Shown: piece after piece, positions 36,165-46,902 of the stretch
Position numbering within the stretch: the first letter of the stretch is position 1
Layout of the letters: every line of letters begins with the position of its first letter
From: Paenibacillus arenilitoris
GTDB lineage: Bacteria; Bacillota; Bacilli; Paenibacillales; Paenibacillaceae
Assembly (NCBI RefSeq): GCF_014705655.1
Contig: NZ_JACXIY010000006.1
Location: forward strand, 89,599-153,598
DNA length: 64,000 bases
Reading direction: 5' to 3'
Made by a program: the position numbers and the translations under genes
The notes under the pieces: model-generated
Told to the model about the DNA's origin: nothing
The model's database searches: none
Seen by the model: the letters and a program-made list of their open reading frames with translations, nothing else

Positions 36165-38423
36165 TTATTCGTTTTTGGCAATGGCCAGTTCGGCAAGCGC
36201 CTGCTCCATGGCCGGTGTGAAGGCGAAGGCGCGGCCTTGCTGCTGCTCCGGAGGAAGCGCGGCAAGCTGGTCGATTCTCCGCTGTACTTCGTCAGACAGG
36301 GTTTGGATACGGTCTTTATACTGTTGGGCTCTCGCGTCATCTTGCTTGTCCGCAGCAGCTTTGGCAGCCGCGGCGTAAGAGGTGATGGATGCGTCATACA
36401 TGTTAATATCCCAAGGGAATTTCGTCACGCCTTCATCCAGAACCTTGAGCGATTCCTCGAGTTGTCCGTTCTTCTGCAACAGACTATACTGAGCTTTGAT
36501 AATATTGCGGTTGTACGGGTCGTAGGCTTTGGCTTGCTCAAGCGACTCCAGCGCCTCTGTGAGCATCTGCTGATCATTGGTTTGCGCATAGCCTTGCTGA
36601 AGCCAATCGGCTTTCGTAAGGGCGAATGCCGTATGCTTCGGCGAACCCTTGACGGCTTCGTTCAAAACATCGAGAAGCTCGTTCAGCGGCGTTTGCTTGA
36701 CCGCCAAGTCGAACGCCTTGTCATATTTTTGAATGGCGCTTGTCTCGCGAACCGTCATGATCAGAAGAACTATGGATAGAACAGCCAGTACGGACGGATA
36801 GGCGAATCGATGCCATTGTTGGCTTGCCGGTTTATCGAAGCGTTCGATAATCAGCCTGTCTTTAAACGGCGCGATCATACAGCCGAGCGACAGAAATACG
36901 AGAGCGCTTATAAAGACGTAGCTCATATCGAAATCGATCGCGCTGTGGATCAAAAGCGTCAACGACAGGATGAAGAAGACGATATGGCTGCCTCTTCGGT
37001 CCGGATTTCGGATGAAGGAACGGATATATATGTAATAGACGAAGGCTAGAAACAGGACCAGGGCGATTAAACCGATCCAACCGGTCTCGACGAGCACTTG
37101 AACGAAGAAGCTGTGCGCCTGCCGGCTCCAATACGGGTTGTTCTGATACTGCTCGTACATCGCTTGCCATGCCCCACCGCCACCTCCAAGAAGCGGATAA
37201 TCCTGAGCGACCCGAAGGCCGTCCTTATAAAACGTAAATCGTTCAAGCACGCTGTGCTGCTGAAGATTAATATTTTCGAACCGGGACGCAATCTTGTCAG
37301 GCAGCATTCCGCGAATCGCGCTGCTGCTCAGTAGGATGACCGCGGCGGCTGCCGTAACAACAATAATGAGTCCGGGAACGGCCGCGAATGACCATTTTCG
37401 AGAAGAAAGCTTCTCCAGCTTGTATTCCAGGAAGGCATTGACCTTGGCATGGTAGAGCATGATAAGCCCGGTTGTAACGGCGATGCCCAGAAGAAGCAAT
37501 CCCCAGCATTGCAGCGGCAGCGAACTGAAGAGAGAAATCGGGCTTTGCGCTTTCTCGGCCGTTGGTTGAACGAGCTTCGCGATCTCATCGGCATTAACCG
37601 TCAGTTTTCCGAGAATAGCCATAGATATAATGACGGAGAGCCCCATAAATGCGATATAAGCGATTTGCTTCGTCAAGCGCAGGAAAGGCATCAAGATCAG
37701 CACCATGACCGGGATAACGACGATAGCGCCGCGAGAATAAGTGAACATGAACGAGATCCAGATGGGAACGAGCATCGCCGCATGTATGATTCGCGCGGAA
37801 GGCCGGATACAATGCACGGCGTAGTACAGACTGACGAGAAACAGAGCGGCAAGGAACGCAGCGTACGTGTTGGAATATTGGAATACGGAAGTTAGGCGAT
37901 ATCCATCATGCGCGAGCCACAAAGCGTCGCGAGAATAAACCTGGCCGAACAAATTAAGTAATCCGAACAAAACGACGATATAAGAAGAGAGCATCAACGC
38001 ATGTTCAATGATTTTGCGCGATTGGTTCGATTGTGCGAAGTAAAGGCCGGCTACGAACAAGGCAGCGAGCAGAAAGAAGATCAGCGTCATGAACTTCGCG
38101 TAGTAGTCCGATACGGCCTGGAAAGAAGCGAGCCAATAGATAATAGGAAGCGCCATGACAGCAATCGACAAAATACTGGCATAGCTATTCAACCGCCAGC
38201 TGCGGAACAACAAGGCGGCTATAACGAGAAGCAGCACAAAACCGTAAATAACCGCGCCATAAATCGCCGATTCGAAACCAAGTTCATAGCCGTTAAACAA
38301 GCCTCGATCGTAGGGGAAAATAATAAGAAAAAGCGCGATCCCAATCGTACCGAGCCATCTGAAGAGCGGAAAATCCCCTTCCAAGGGCGAATTGCTGCTG
38401 CTTGAACTCTTTCGTGTACTCAT
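36165..38423 (-). CDS. O-antigen ligase/polymerase-like membrane protein with TPRs (candidate O-oligosaccharyltransferase)
   Basis: A 752-residue protein with about twelve transmembrane segments. A large loop containing YPLLGGGGGAWQAMYEQYQ is typical of the Wzy_C/WaaL fold. The soluble C-terminal region of about 220 residues contains TPR-like helices (ALESLEQAKAYDPYNRNIIK). In Paenibacillus alvei and relatives, such proteins (WsfB-like) transfer finished glycans onto surface proteins; Wzy polymerases and ligases share the fold. It is convergent with the M23 gene and divergent from the AT-rich glycan genes, so it likely belongs to that locus. GGGGAG upstream supports ATG at 38423. Confidence 0.8.
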   Translation of the reverse strand: MSTRKSSSSSNSPLEGDFPLFRWLGTIGIALFLIIFPYDRGLFNGYELGFESAIYGAVIYGFVLLLVIAALLFRSWRLNSYASILSIAVMALPIIYWLASFQAVSDYYAKFMTLIFFLLAALFVAGLYFAQSNQSRKIIEHALMLSSYIVVLFGLLNLFGQVYSRDALWLAHDGYRLTSVFQYSNTYAAFLAALFLVSLYYAVHCIRPSARIIHAAMLVPIWISFMFTYSRGAIVVIPVMVLILMPFLRLTKQIAYIAFMGLSVIISMAILGKLTVNADEIAKLVQPTAEKAQSPISLFSSLPLQCWGLLLLGIAVTTGLIMLYHAKVNAFLEYKLEKLSSRKWSFAAVPGLIIVVTAAAAVILLSSSAIRGMLPDKIASRFENINLQQHSVLERFTFYKDGLRVAQDYPLLGGGGGAWQAMYEQYQNNPYWSRQAHSFFVQVLVETGWIGLIALVLFLAFVYYIYIRSFIRNPDRRGSHIVFFILSLTLLIHSAIDFDMSYVFISALVFLSLGCMIAPFKDRLIIERFDKPASQQWHRFAYPSVLAVLSIVLLIMTVRETSAIQKYDKAFDLAVKQTPLNELLDVLNEAVKGSPKHTAFALTKADWLQQGYAQTNDQQMLTEALESLEQAKAYDPYNRNIIKAQYSLLQKNGQLEESLKVLDEGVTKFPWDINMYDASITSYAAAAKAAADKQDDARAQQYKDRIQTLSDEVQRRIDQLAALPPEQQQGRAFAFTPAMEQALAELAIAKNE

Positions 38424-38696
38424 TCGTAAATACTCCCCATCCATATGTATGTGTATATGAAACTAGTTGTTCTCTGTGTATTTTAGCAAATGAGAGTATG
38501 GAATGCTATAAGTTTGAGTGATAAAATTGTATGGAGTTTACAAATCTGTAGACATTGGGATTTGTCGAAATGGGACTAGAGGTACTAGAATTCTACAAAA
38601 TATTCGGTTTTGGTAGGAGATTGTGGTGTTATTCTGGGGGGATTTTTGGTAAGATAGCTAGGGTGGATTTAACATAATTTATTAAGTAAAGTAGTT

Positions 38697-39992
38697 GTGG
38701 CGGTGGTTAGAATCAAGAAACTGATTTTTAGAGGCTTGTATAGAATGGCAATTCCAGCAAAAAAAGTAGCGTCTTTATTCATCCCTGCACATATGATGCA
38801 GGAGGTGAAGAAAAAATTGCTAAAATCAGCTTTTCCTATTGAGCAGAATAAAAGAGTGCAAACGCATATTGAAGCTAAAGGAATGAATTTAGTTGGATAT
38901 GCAAGAGCTGAAATGGGAATAGGCGAATCCTGCAGAATTGCTGCTAGATCATTATCGGCAGCAGATATTCCTTTTGGAATTATTAATTTTACTGGGACCA
39001 ATGATGCAAGGATGTCTGACCATTCCTGGGCTCATAAAGAAGTAAAAGAGCCTTTATATGATGTAAATGTTTTTCATATTAACGCAGAGCAAATGTTGGA
39101 GATCTATGCTCATTACGGAAGTTCTATTTTCAATAAAAGATATAATATCGGTTACTGGCATTGGGAACTTCCGGATTTTCCGGAGAAATGGGTGGAAAAC
39201 TTCAATTTTGTTGATGAGATTTGGGTGCCTTCCAATTTTGTTGCTAAGGCTATCTCGTTAAAAAGCCCTGTGCCGGTTGTGCGTATTCCGCATGGGATTG
39301 AGGTTAAGATAGAACAACCGCGAAGCAGATCTTACTTTAAACTTCCTGAGGCAAATACATTCCTGTTCTTAACGATGTACGATGTGAAGAGTTATCAAGA
39401 ACGTAAAAATCCGCAAGCTTCAATAGAAGCGTTTAAGCAAGCTTTCGAGAAAGATGATATGACTGTCGGGTTGATCGTTAAGGTTAATATAAATCATGCG
39501 GAATTAAAAGAAATGAAACAGCTTGAAGAGATTATTGGAGACTATCGAAATATTTATTTAATTAAAGAGGTATTATCAAGAAACGATGTTAATGCGCTTT
39601 TAGTAACATCTGATTGTTATATCTCTTTACATCGCAGTGAAGGCTTTGGACTTGGATTGGCAGAAGCCATGTATCTTGGTAAACCAGCTATAGGTACAAA
39701 TTGGTCTTCAAATACAGATTTTATGAACCATAATAACTCATGTCCTGTAAACTATGAATTAGTTTCACTAGGCAGTACATATGGTCCATATGAAGCATAT
39801 CAGATTTGGGCTGAACCTGATGTATCCCATGCGAGTTACTACATGAAAAGATTAGTGGAGGATACTGATTATCGAAATAAGATTTCGAAGAATGGCGAGC
39901 AGACTATAAAATTAGAATTCTCACCTCAAAAAGTGGGGCATTTAGTAAAGAAGCGCCTCGAGTATATTAAAATATGGAATGCTGGAGGTTAA
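38697..39992 (+). CDS. Glycosyltransferase (GT4-like)
   Basis: A 431-residue GT-B type transferase. VGYARAEMGIGESCRIAARS in the N-terminal half is the acceptor-side loop common in glycan-cluster enzymes. SLHRSEGFGLGLAEAMYLGK with the E-x7-E arrangement binds the nucleotide sugar. It is the first gene of the AT-rich block. The start is uncertain: GTG at 38697 lacks a ribosome site, whereas ATG at 38745 has GAGG 10 nt upstream and would remove 16 residues. No clear promoter was recognised in 38424-38696. Sugar unknown; GDP-rhamnose or dTDP-rhamnose are the activated sugars made nearby. Confidence 0.85.
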   Translation: MAVVRIKKLIFRGLYRMAIPAKKVASLFIPAHMMQEVKKKLLKSAFPIEQNKRVQTHIEAKGMNLVGYARAEMGIGESCRIAARSLSAADIPFGIINFTGTNDARMSDHSWAHKEVKEPLYDVNVFHINAEQMLEIYAHYGSSIFNKRYNIGYWHWELPDFPEKWVENFNFVDEIWVPSNFVAKAISLKSPVPVVRIPHGIEVKIEQPRSRSYFKLPEANTFLFLTMYDVKSYQERKNPQASIEAFKQAFEKDDMTVGLIVKVNINHAELKEMKQLEEIIGDYRNIYLIKEVLSRNDVNALLVTSDCYISLHRSEGFGLGLAEAMYLGKPAIGTNWSSNTDFMNHNNSCPVNYELVSLGSTYGPYEAYQIWAEPDVSHASYYMKRLVEDTDYRNKISKNGEQTIKLEFSPQKVGHLVKKRLEYIKIWNAGG

Positions 39993-39993
39993 T

Positions 39994-41070
39994 ATGACAA
40001 TTACTTGCGTAATAATGGCAGGAGGAAAAGGGGAGCGGTTTTGGCCTAAAAGCCGAACTAACTTACCCAAACAATTTTTAAATATTTCAGGAAACAAATC
40101 TATGATTCAACAATCGATTGAGAGACTAGAGTTGCTAATCGACATTAGTAAGATTTTTATTGTTACCAATGAGCTGTATGCAGAGTTACTTAAAGCACAG
40201 ATTCCTCATTTGCCACATGAAAACATTATTATCGAACCAGTCGGGAGGAATACAGCTCCTTGTATTGGACTTGCTTCGATTCTAATAGAAGAAAGATATC
40301 CGGATAGCACCATGATTGTCATGCCTTCCGATCATATTATTCAGAATGACACAGGTTTTATTGAGATTCTTAAAACTGCTGTTAAAGTCGCTAATGATAA
40401 TGGAAATATAGTCACATTAGGCATTGAACCTGCATATCCAGAGACAGGGTACGGATATATTGAAAGTACTGGAGTTAATGAGCCTGTCAATGATGTTAAC
40501 GTATATAGAGTAAATAAGTTTGTCGAGAAACCCGATATCGAAAAGGCACAAGCCTATTTAGAGTCTGGGAATTATTATTGGAATAGCGGGGTTTTCATAT
40601 GGCAAACTGCAGTTATTAGAAAATATATAAAAGAGCTTATGCCAGAAATGCACGATATATTGCAAACTATGAAATACGCATTCGGAAAATCTGATCAAAA
40701 TGAAATTATCGCAACGGAATTTATTAAGATGCCGGATCAATCCATCGATTATGGGATAATGGAAAAAGCTAAAGATATCTTCGTTATTCCATGTTTATTC
40801 GGATGGGATGATGTAGGTAGCTGGACTGCATTAGAACGAATCGATGAACTGGACGAGAATGGGAATGTTATCAAAGGTAATATTCTCAATCTGGATACAA
40901 AACGGTGTATCATAGAGAGCAATGGAAAATTGATTGCAACCTTAGGAATAGAAGATTTGATTATAGTAGACACAGAAGATGTAACTTTAATTTGTACCAA
41001 AGAAAAGGCGCAGGAAGTAAAGCTGCTGCTAAAAGAATTACGTATGCAGAAGCTTGAACAATATTTATAA
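39994..41070 (+). CDS. manC: Mannose-1-phosphate guanylyltransferase
   Basis: A 358-residue nucleotidyltransferase that makes GDP-mannose from GTP and mannose-1-phosphate. The pyrophosphorylase signature is AGGKGERFWPKSRTNLPKQF. FVEKPDIEKAQ and GYGYIES are the family's substrate-binding regions. It lacks the isomerase domain of the long bifunctional form. It starts the GDP-6-deoxyhexose branch with gmd and rmd. GGAGG is 5 nt before the ATG at 39994; the gene end of the upstream transferase overlaps this site, so translation may be coupled. Confidence 0.92.
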   Translation: MTITCVIMAGGKGERFWPKSRTNLPKQFLNISGNKSMIQQSIERLELLIDISKIFIVTNELYAELLKAQIPHLPHENIIIEPVGRNTAPCIGLASILIEERYPDSTMIVMPSDHIIQNDTGFIEILKTAVKVANDNGNIVTLGIEPAYPETGYGYIESTGVNEPVNDVNVYRVNKFVEKPDIEKAQAYLESGNYYWNSGVFIWQTAVIRKYIKELMPEMHDILQTMKYAFGKSDQNEIIATEFIKMPDQSIDYGIMEKAKDIFVIPCLFGWDDVGSWTALERIDELDENGNVIKGNILNLDTKRCIIESNGKLIATLGIEDLIIVDTEDVTLICTKEKAQEVKLLLKELRMQKLEQYL

Positions 41071-41086
41071 TCATACAAAGGGGTAA

Positions 41087-42055
<969 letters not shown>

Positions 42056-42061
42056 TAATAG

Positions 42062-43012
42062 TTGAAGGCACTAATAACTGGGATATCAGGATTTGTGGCC
42101 GGGCATTTAGCTAATCTACTCATAGATAAAAATATTGAAGTATGGGGAACTACCAGACATAGTTCCCCATACTTGTCGAAGGAATCAAAAGTTAGTATCG
42201 TGAAAATTGATTTGGAATCAGAGGAAAAAATTTTGTCTTTGTTAAATGAAGTGGAACCAGACTATATATTCCACTTATCAGGAGTAAGTAATGTTAAATA
42301 CTCATGGGAAAACAAACAAGAGACAATTGAAAGTAATATCATCACCACAATTAATTTATTTGAAGCGGTAAGGAAAAGTAATAAGGTGCAAAAGATGAAA
42401 ATTATTTCAGTAGGTTCAGCTGAAGAATATGGTAAAGAACTTTTGGGGAATAAATTAATTACCGAATATGATGTAATAAATCCTAGTTCTCCATACGGTA
42501 TATCAAAAGCGACAGTTTCACTTTTAGCAAAACAATATTATGATGCATATAAGCTGAACATAATTCACGTTCGACCATTCAATCATATTGGACCTAATCA
42601 AAAAGATGGGTTTGTAGTAATTGATTTCGCAAAACAAATTATTGAAATTGAACGGGGACTTAGAGAGAGTACTGTATATACTGGAAATCTAAATGCTTAT
42701 CGGGACTTTACTGATGTAAGAGATATTGTAAAAGCATACTACTTATTAGTGAGCACACCAATGAGTGAGTATGGATTTAATGTTAATGTCTGTTCTGGAA
42801 AAGGGGTATCGATAAAGAGTATTTTGGAAAAATTAGCTAACCTATCCAGGGTAGATATCGATATAATGATAGATCCCAGTAAATTTAGACCTTTAGATAT
42901 TCCATACTTAGTAGGCGACAATTCTAAATTAATTCAACTTACTAATTGGAAACCTTCATATGAATTAGAACAAACTTTAAAGGATATTTTGGAATTTTTA
43001 AGGGAGAAATGA
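42062..43012 (+). CDS. rmd: GDP-6-deoxy-D-mannose reductase (GDP-D-rhamnose forming)
   Basis: A 316-residue NAD-dependent epimerase/dehydratase family reductase. The cofactor loop is GISGFVAGHLANLL and the active site YGISKATVSLL. RPFNHIGPNQKDGFVVIDFA, GNLNAYRDFTDVRDI and DPSKFRPLDIPYLVGD match Rmd, which reduces the Gmd product to GDP-D-rhamnose. GDP-fucose synthase (WcaG) would show epimerase features not seen here. GDP-D-talose or related products cannot be excluded. The TTG start at 42062 has GAGGTGA upstream and lies 6 nt after gmd. Confidence 0.85.
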   Translation: MKALITGISGFVAGHLANLLIDKNIEVWGTTRHSSPYLSKESKVSIVKIDLESEEKILSLLNEVEPDYIFHLSGVSNVKYSWENKQETIESNIITTINLFEAVRKSNKVQKMKIISVGSAEEYGKELLGNKLITEYDVINPSSPYGISKATVSLLAKQYYDAYKLNIIHVRPFNHIGPNQKDGFVVIDFAKQIIEIERGLRESTVYTGNLNAYRDFTDVRDIVKAYYLLVSTPMSEYGFNVNVCSGKGVSIKSILEKLANLSRVDIDIMIDPSKFRPLDIPYLVGDNSKLIQLTNWKPSYELEQTLKDILEFLREK

Positions 43013-43022
43013 GGAGTTTAGA

Positions 43023-43790
43023 TTGTTCAAAAAGTATCAGCATGACTTTTCGTTATTATGGATGATAGCAAAGAGAGACCTGGTAACTCGATATAATAAT
43101 ACTTACCTTGGTTTCTTCTGGACCCTTCTACAACCTCTTTTTTTGGGGGGGACATACTACTATGTTTTTAAATATATTTCGAAGATTGAAATACCGAATT
43201 TCTTTATTTTTTTATTAGCGGGTCTATTTCCTTGGGTTTGGCTTCAATCTGGAATCGCACAGTCATGTGGTTCAGTAATTGGAAATACAGGCATTGTTAA
43301 GAAGGTTAAATTTAATAGATCAATTCTACCAATGGCAACTATTGTCCAAACAGGTGTGCACTTTTTACTTTGTTTCTTAATATTGGTGATATTTATGTTG
43401 TTCAATGGATATTTTCCGAGGTTAAATTGGGTAATTTACATTCCTGTCTTATTAGTTCAGCAATTTTTACTAATGCTTGGAATTTCGTTTATAGTTTCAT
43501 CTGCCAATGTGATTTATAGGGATCTCGATTATATTATTACGACAATGCTATCTATCTTGTTTTTCTTTACTCCGATCGGTTACAGTATCGAAAACGTCCC
43601 GGAATCAATAGAAAAATTTGTTTCACTTAATCCATTCACGGGATTGATAGAAGGATGGAGAAGTATTATTTTGTTTAATGAATCTCCTGTGCCCTATTTG
43701 TTAATACCATTTTTGTTCTCATTACTTTTCCTGTTAATTGGATACTTTATCTATAATAAAATTCAGAAGGATTTTTCTGAGTTACTATAA
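43023..43790 (+). CDS. Polysaccharide ABC-2 exporter permease (Wzm/TagG type)
   Basis: A 255-residue membrane protein of about six segments. RYNNTYLGFFWTLLQPLFLG near the N terminus is the hallmark of Wzm/TagG/KpsM permeases, and LNPFTGLIEGWRSIILF is the conserved C-terminal region. It exports a polyprenyl-linked glycan together with the ATPase encoded next. It starts with TTG at 43023 after GAGGAG. Presence of this exporter means the glycan is probably finished in the cytoplasm and moved as a whole. Confidence 0.9.
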   Translation: MFKKYQHDFSLLWMIAKRDLVTRYNNTYLGFFWTLLQPLFLGGTYYYVFKYISKIEIPNFFIFLLAGLFPWVWLQSGIAQSCGSVIGNTGIVKKVKFNRSILPMATIVQTGVHFLLCFLILVIFMLFNGYFPRLNWVIYIPVLLVQQFLLMLGISFIVSSANVIYRDLDYIITTMLSILFFFTPIGYSIENVPESIEKFVSLNPFTGLIEGWRSIILFNESPVPYLLIPFLFSLLFLLIGYFIYNKIQKDFSELL

Positions 43791-43862
43791 AAAATGTACT
43801 TTAATGTTTGTTATAACTTTGAGTGCTCTGATTTAATAATTAGTAATTATAGGGGATGCGAA

Positions 43863-44624
43863 ATGGATTGTGATAACCAAGTTGTAATTAATGTGAAAGA
43901 TGTAACTAAAGATTTTCCGCTAATAGCTACAAATCGTGAATCTCTTAAATCGACTTTGCTTAATATGCCTAAAAAGCTTTTTAATAAAAAAATGAATTTT
44001 ATTCCAAAACATTCAGGGTTGAAAAATATTAGTTTTTCTTTGAAAAAAGGAGAAACTTTAGGGATAGTCGGGAGAAATGGATCAGGTAAAAGCACACTTG
44101 CTAAGCTACTTGCAGGTGTTACGTATCCGACGACTGGGAAGATTGAAATCGATGGAAGAGTTGCAGGATTACTTGAACTTGGAGCTGGATTTCATCCTGA
44201 ACTTTCTGCTAAGCAAAATATCTTTCTTAACGGAATGTTATTAGGATTAACTAGAAAAGAAATAGAATTAAAAGTCGACGAGATATTATCATTTGCTAAT
44301 TTAGAAGATAGGGTTAATCAACCAATTAGAACCTTCTCATCTGGAATGCAAATGAGATTAGGTTATTCAGTAGCTACCCATGTAGAAGCAGATTTATTGA
44401 TAATCGATGAAGCGCTCGCGGTTGGAGATGAGGAGTTTCAAATTAAATGTAAAGCTCATTTAAATAAACTCAGGGACATAGGTACAACAATGGTTGTAAT
44501 AACTCATGATATGAGTTTTATCGAAAAACACTGCAGTACCGCCTTATTAATAGATCACGGATCATTAATATTAAATGGAACACCGAATGAAGTGATTAGT
44601 AAATATAAAAATCTTATCGAATAG
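43863..44624 (+). CDS. Polysaccharide ABC exporter ATP-binding protein (Wzt type, short form)
   Basis: A 253-residue ATPase with Walker A GRNGSGKST, the Wzt-specific LLELGAGFHPELSAKQNIFL, signature FSSGMQMRLGY and Walker B LLIIDEALAVGDEEF. GxGFHPELxxxENI is diagnostic for export of O-antigen, teichoic acid or S-layer glycan. It lacks the C-terminal carbohydrate-recognition domain of long Wzt proteins, so glycan end modification is probably not read by this subunit. ATG at 43863 follows AGGGGA; the frame opens earlier at 43794 without a ribosome site. Confidence 0.92.
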   Translation: MDCDNQVVINVKDVTKDFPLIATNRESLKSTLLNMPKKLFNKKMNFIPKHSGLKNISFSLKKGETLGIVGRNGSGKSTLAKLLAGVTYPTTGKIEIDGRVAGLLELGAGFHPELSAKQNIFLNGMLLGLTRKEIELKVDEILSFANLEDRVNQPIRTFSSGMQMRLGYSVATHVEADLLIIDEALAVGDEEFQIKCKAHLNKLRDIGTTMVVITHDMSFIEKHCSTALLIDHGSLILNGTPNEVISKYKNLIE

Positions 44625-44647
44625 ATAACTAGCCGGAGGGAAATATA

Positions 44648-45820
44648 TTGAAAGTTGCAATGATTGTATCTGATAATCCTCAATGTGGAATTACAACTCA
44701 TGCGAATTATGTAACAAGTGAGTTTGGTGAAAACTGTGAAGTCGATATCATTAAAACTAAGCTATCAGTTATAAGAAGTAGAGGAATACTAGAACAGTCT
44801 AAATACTATAAGACGATTGCATTAGAGCTAAATACTAGATATGATATCGTACACATACAACACGAGTATGGTCTATGGGGGAGGAAGATATTCTATTATC
44901 ATTTTAATCTATATAACTTCTTAAAGAATCTTACTCTTCCAGTCGTGATTTCGCTGCACTCTATTGTTCCTGATCTTATATCTCCAGATTATGTACTACA
45001 TGAAAAAAGTGGAGGATTAATAAGAAGGAACCCGCTATTTAAGTATAGTAAGTATTGGGCATATATTAAAATGTTAAATTATATTTCAAATAGAGTAAAC
45101 CGATTTATTATCCATTCTGATGACTCATATACAATTTATAAAAGCTCTAATGGTAATGGGAACATCAAAATTTTACCACTGGGGATCCCAGGGGTAAGAA
45201 AAATATCTTTAGCCGATAAACTCGAAGCTAAAGCAAGAAAGGGGTTTCTAGGAAAAAAACTCTTAGTGTTATTTGGATTTGTTTCATCGTACAAAGGTCA
45301 TGAAACTGCTATTCATGCATTGTCCAATTTACCTCCTGAATATATTTTAATAATTGCTGGAGGCTCACATCCATTAAATCCAGATAGTAATGAATATATG
45401 AAAAGGCTTTTACGACTTGCACATAGATATAATATCAGGGACAGAGTAATTATTACAGGATTTCTTAGTGAAGAAGAGATTGATGAATGGCAAATAGCCG
45501 CTGATTTAGTTTTAGCTCCTTACCTTGAAGTCGGTTTATCTGCGAGTGCAGCGATATCAAGAGCTTTTGCGATGTCAAATGCAGTTGTTGCATCAGATAT
45601 TTCTGCATTTTTAGGTATAGCAGAACAAACAAAAGCTATTAAAATATTTCCTAGTACTGAAGCATTACTATTGGTTGATTCTATTTTAGAAATAGAGAAA
45701 AATAAAGTGCTACTGAATAGAATGAGAGAAGCAAGCTATGAATATGCAGAAAAAAACTCAATGTATACAATAGCAAATGAACATATCAAGCTATACAATA
45801 CAATTTTATCGGAAAATTGA
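44648..45820 (+). CDS. Glycosyltransferase (GT4 family)
   Basis: A 390-residue GT-B enzyme. The N-terminal SDNPQCGITTHANYVTSEF is the CGI-type loop seen in many GT4 members. LVLFGFVSSYKGHETAIHAL is the start of the donor domain, and the C-terminal part includes LVLAPYLEVGLSASAAISRA. The usual E-x7-E motif is not clear, so catalytic details differ from typical members. It starts with TTG at 44648 after GGAGGGAAA. It is embedded between the exporter and the sulfotransferase-like gene; sugar unknown. Confidence 0.8.
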   Translation: MKVAMIVSDNPQCGITTHANYVTSEFGENCEVDIIKTKLSVIRSRGILEQSKYYKTIALELNTRYDIVHIQHEYGLWGRKIFYYHFNLYNFLKNLTLPVVISLHSIVPDLISPDYVLHEKSGGLIRRNPLFKYSKYWAYIKMLNYISNRVNRFIIHSDDSYTIYKSSNGNGNIKILPLGIPGVRKISLADKLEAKARKGFLGKKLLVLFGFVSSYKGHETAIHALSNLPPEYILIIAGGSHPLNPDSNEYMKRLLRLAHRYNIRDRVIITGFLSEEEIDEWQIAADLVLAPYLEVGLSASAAISRAFAMSNAVVASDISAFLGIAEQTKAIKIFPSTEALLLVDSILEIEKNKVLLNRMREASYEYAEKNSMYTIANEHIKLYNTILSEN

Positions 45821-45823
45821 AAG

Positions 45824-46831
45824 ATGTTGAAAACAAAGAAAAATTTAAAACCAATATTTCTTCATAGCAGCTGGAGGACTTCCAGCACATATTTATGGAA
45901 TAAATATCGATCACATTCATATATTACAGCATATTATGAACCATTTCATGAGATATTAAATACGATATCGCATTCAGAAGTCGAACTATTAACTCATAAA
46001 TCCTGGGAATCGAAACATCCAGAATTAGTTAGACCATACTTTTCGGAATATTTACCTTTGATTCAAATAAGAGGTGTAGAAGGATTTAAGAATGATTTTT
46101 CATATAGTAATTTTTTTGTGAATAATGAAGAATTAATTGAACAAAAGTTTTATATTGAAAGACTACTTGATTCAGCAATTGCTTCACAGCAAAAGCCTGT
46201 CCTAGGTTTTTGCCGATCCACAGGAAGAACGAGGTGGATGAGGGAGATGTTTCCAAATGCAGTACATATTCTGCTTATGAGAAATCCTATACAACAGTGG
46301 TTATCGGGTTATCAGCAAAAAATTAAGAATGACAATGATGCTTTTATAATTATTTATTTACTTTTAATGGGTCTGGTGAAAGAGAACAAGTATATTATAT
46401 GTGTTCGAAATTATTATGGAATCCCTCAATTAAACTCAAATGACATGTCAGAGTTGATGAATTTTTATAGGCAACAAAAATTAAGTGATGAGATATTATA
46501 CGAAATTTTTTTACATATATATATATTTACAATGATAGAATCTTATAATCAGGTTGATCTAGTTATCGATATCGATAAGTTATCAAAATCTAAATTATAT
46601 AATAAGTATATTGGTTTATTGCAAAGAAGTTTAACGGGAGTGAATTTGGATTTTAGTGATGCTTCTGTAAATTATACTGATCATATGTCATTTAATATTG
46701 ATTTTAATCAGTGTAATATTAATGTGATTGAATTTTTTTCAAAATGGTTATCTAGAAATAGAAGGGAAATTCATGCTACTAATAAGGAAATTAAAAATAT
46801 TATCAAAATAATAAATTATTGTATTACTTAA
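45824..46831 (+). CDS. Sulfotransferase-like protein (P-loop, PAPS-binding type)
   Basis: A 335-residue protein, very AT-rich. HSSWRTSSTYLW at residues 14-25 resembles the 5'-phosphosulfate loop of PAPS-dependent sulfotransferases (RSGTT-like), followed by YYEP at 37-40. VHILLMRNPIQQWLSGY, with the RNP at 153-155 and Ser161, resembles the 3'-phosphate binding segment (RxPxxxxxS). No signal peptide or membrane span is seen, so it would act in the cytoplasm on the glycan before export. The neighbouring gene encodes APS kinase, the enzyme that makes PAPS, which strongly supports this reading. Similarity is from motif layout only; another P-loop transferase remains possible. ATG at 45824 starts 4 nt after the upstream gene ends. 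Confidence 0.6.
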   Translation: MLKTKKNLKPIFLHSSWRTSSTYLWNKYRSHSYITAYYEPFHEILNTISHSEVELLTHKSWESKHPELVRPYFSEYLPLIQIRGVEGFKNDFSYSNFFVNNEELIEQKFYIERLLDSAIASQQKPVLGFCRSTGRTRWMREMFPNAVHILLMRNPIQQWLSGYQQKIKNDNDAFIIIYLLLMGLVKENKYIICVRNYYGIPQLNSNDMSELMNFYRQQKLSDEILYEIFLHIYIFTMIESYNQVDLVIDIDKLSKSKLYNKYIGLLQRSLTGVNLDFSDASVNYTDHMSFNIDFNQCNINVIEFFSKWLSRNRREIHATNKEIKNIIKIINYCIT

Positions 46832-46902
46832 CTATCTTTTCTCAAAGTTAATTGTCAAGTTTGATAGGGTCCATAGTTAATGAATCATCAAGGAGGGCAA
46901 AA

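Noticed and set aside
42062..43012. GDP-L-fucose synthase
   Set aside because: Motifs such as RPFNHIGP and GNLNAYRDFTDVRD fit Rmd-type reductases, and no fucose-specific epimerase pattern was seen.
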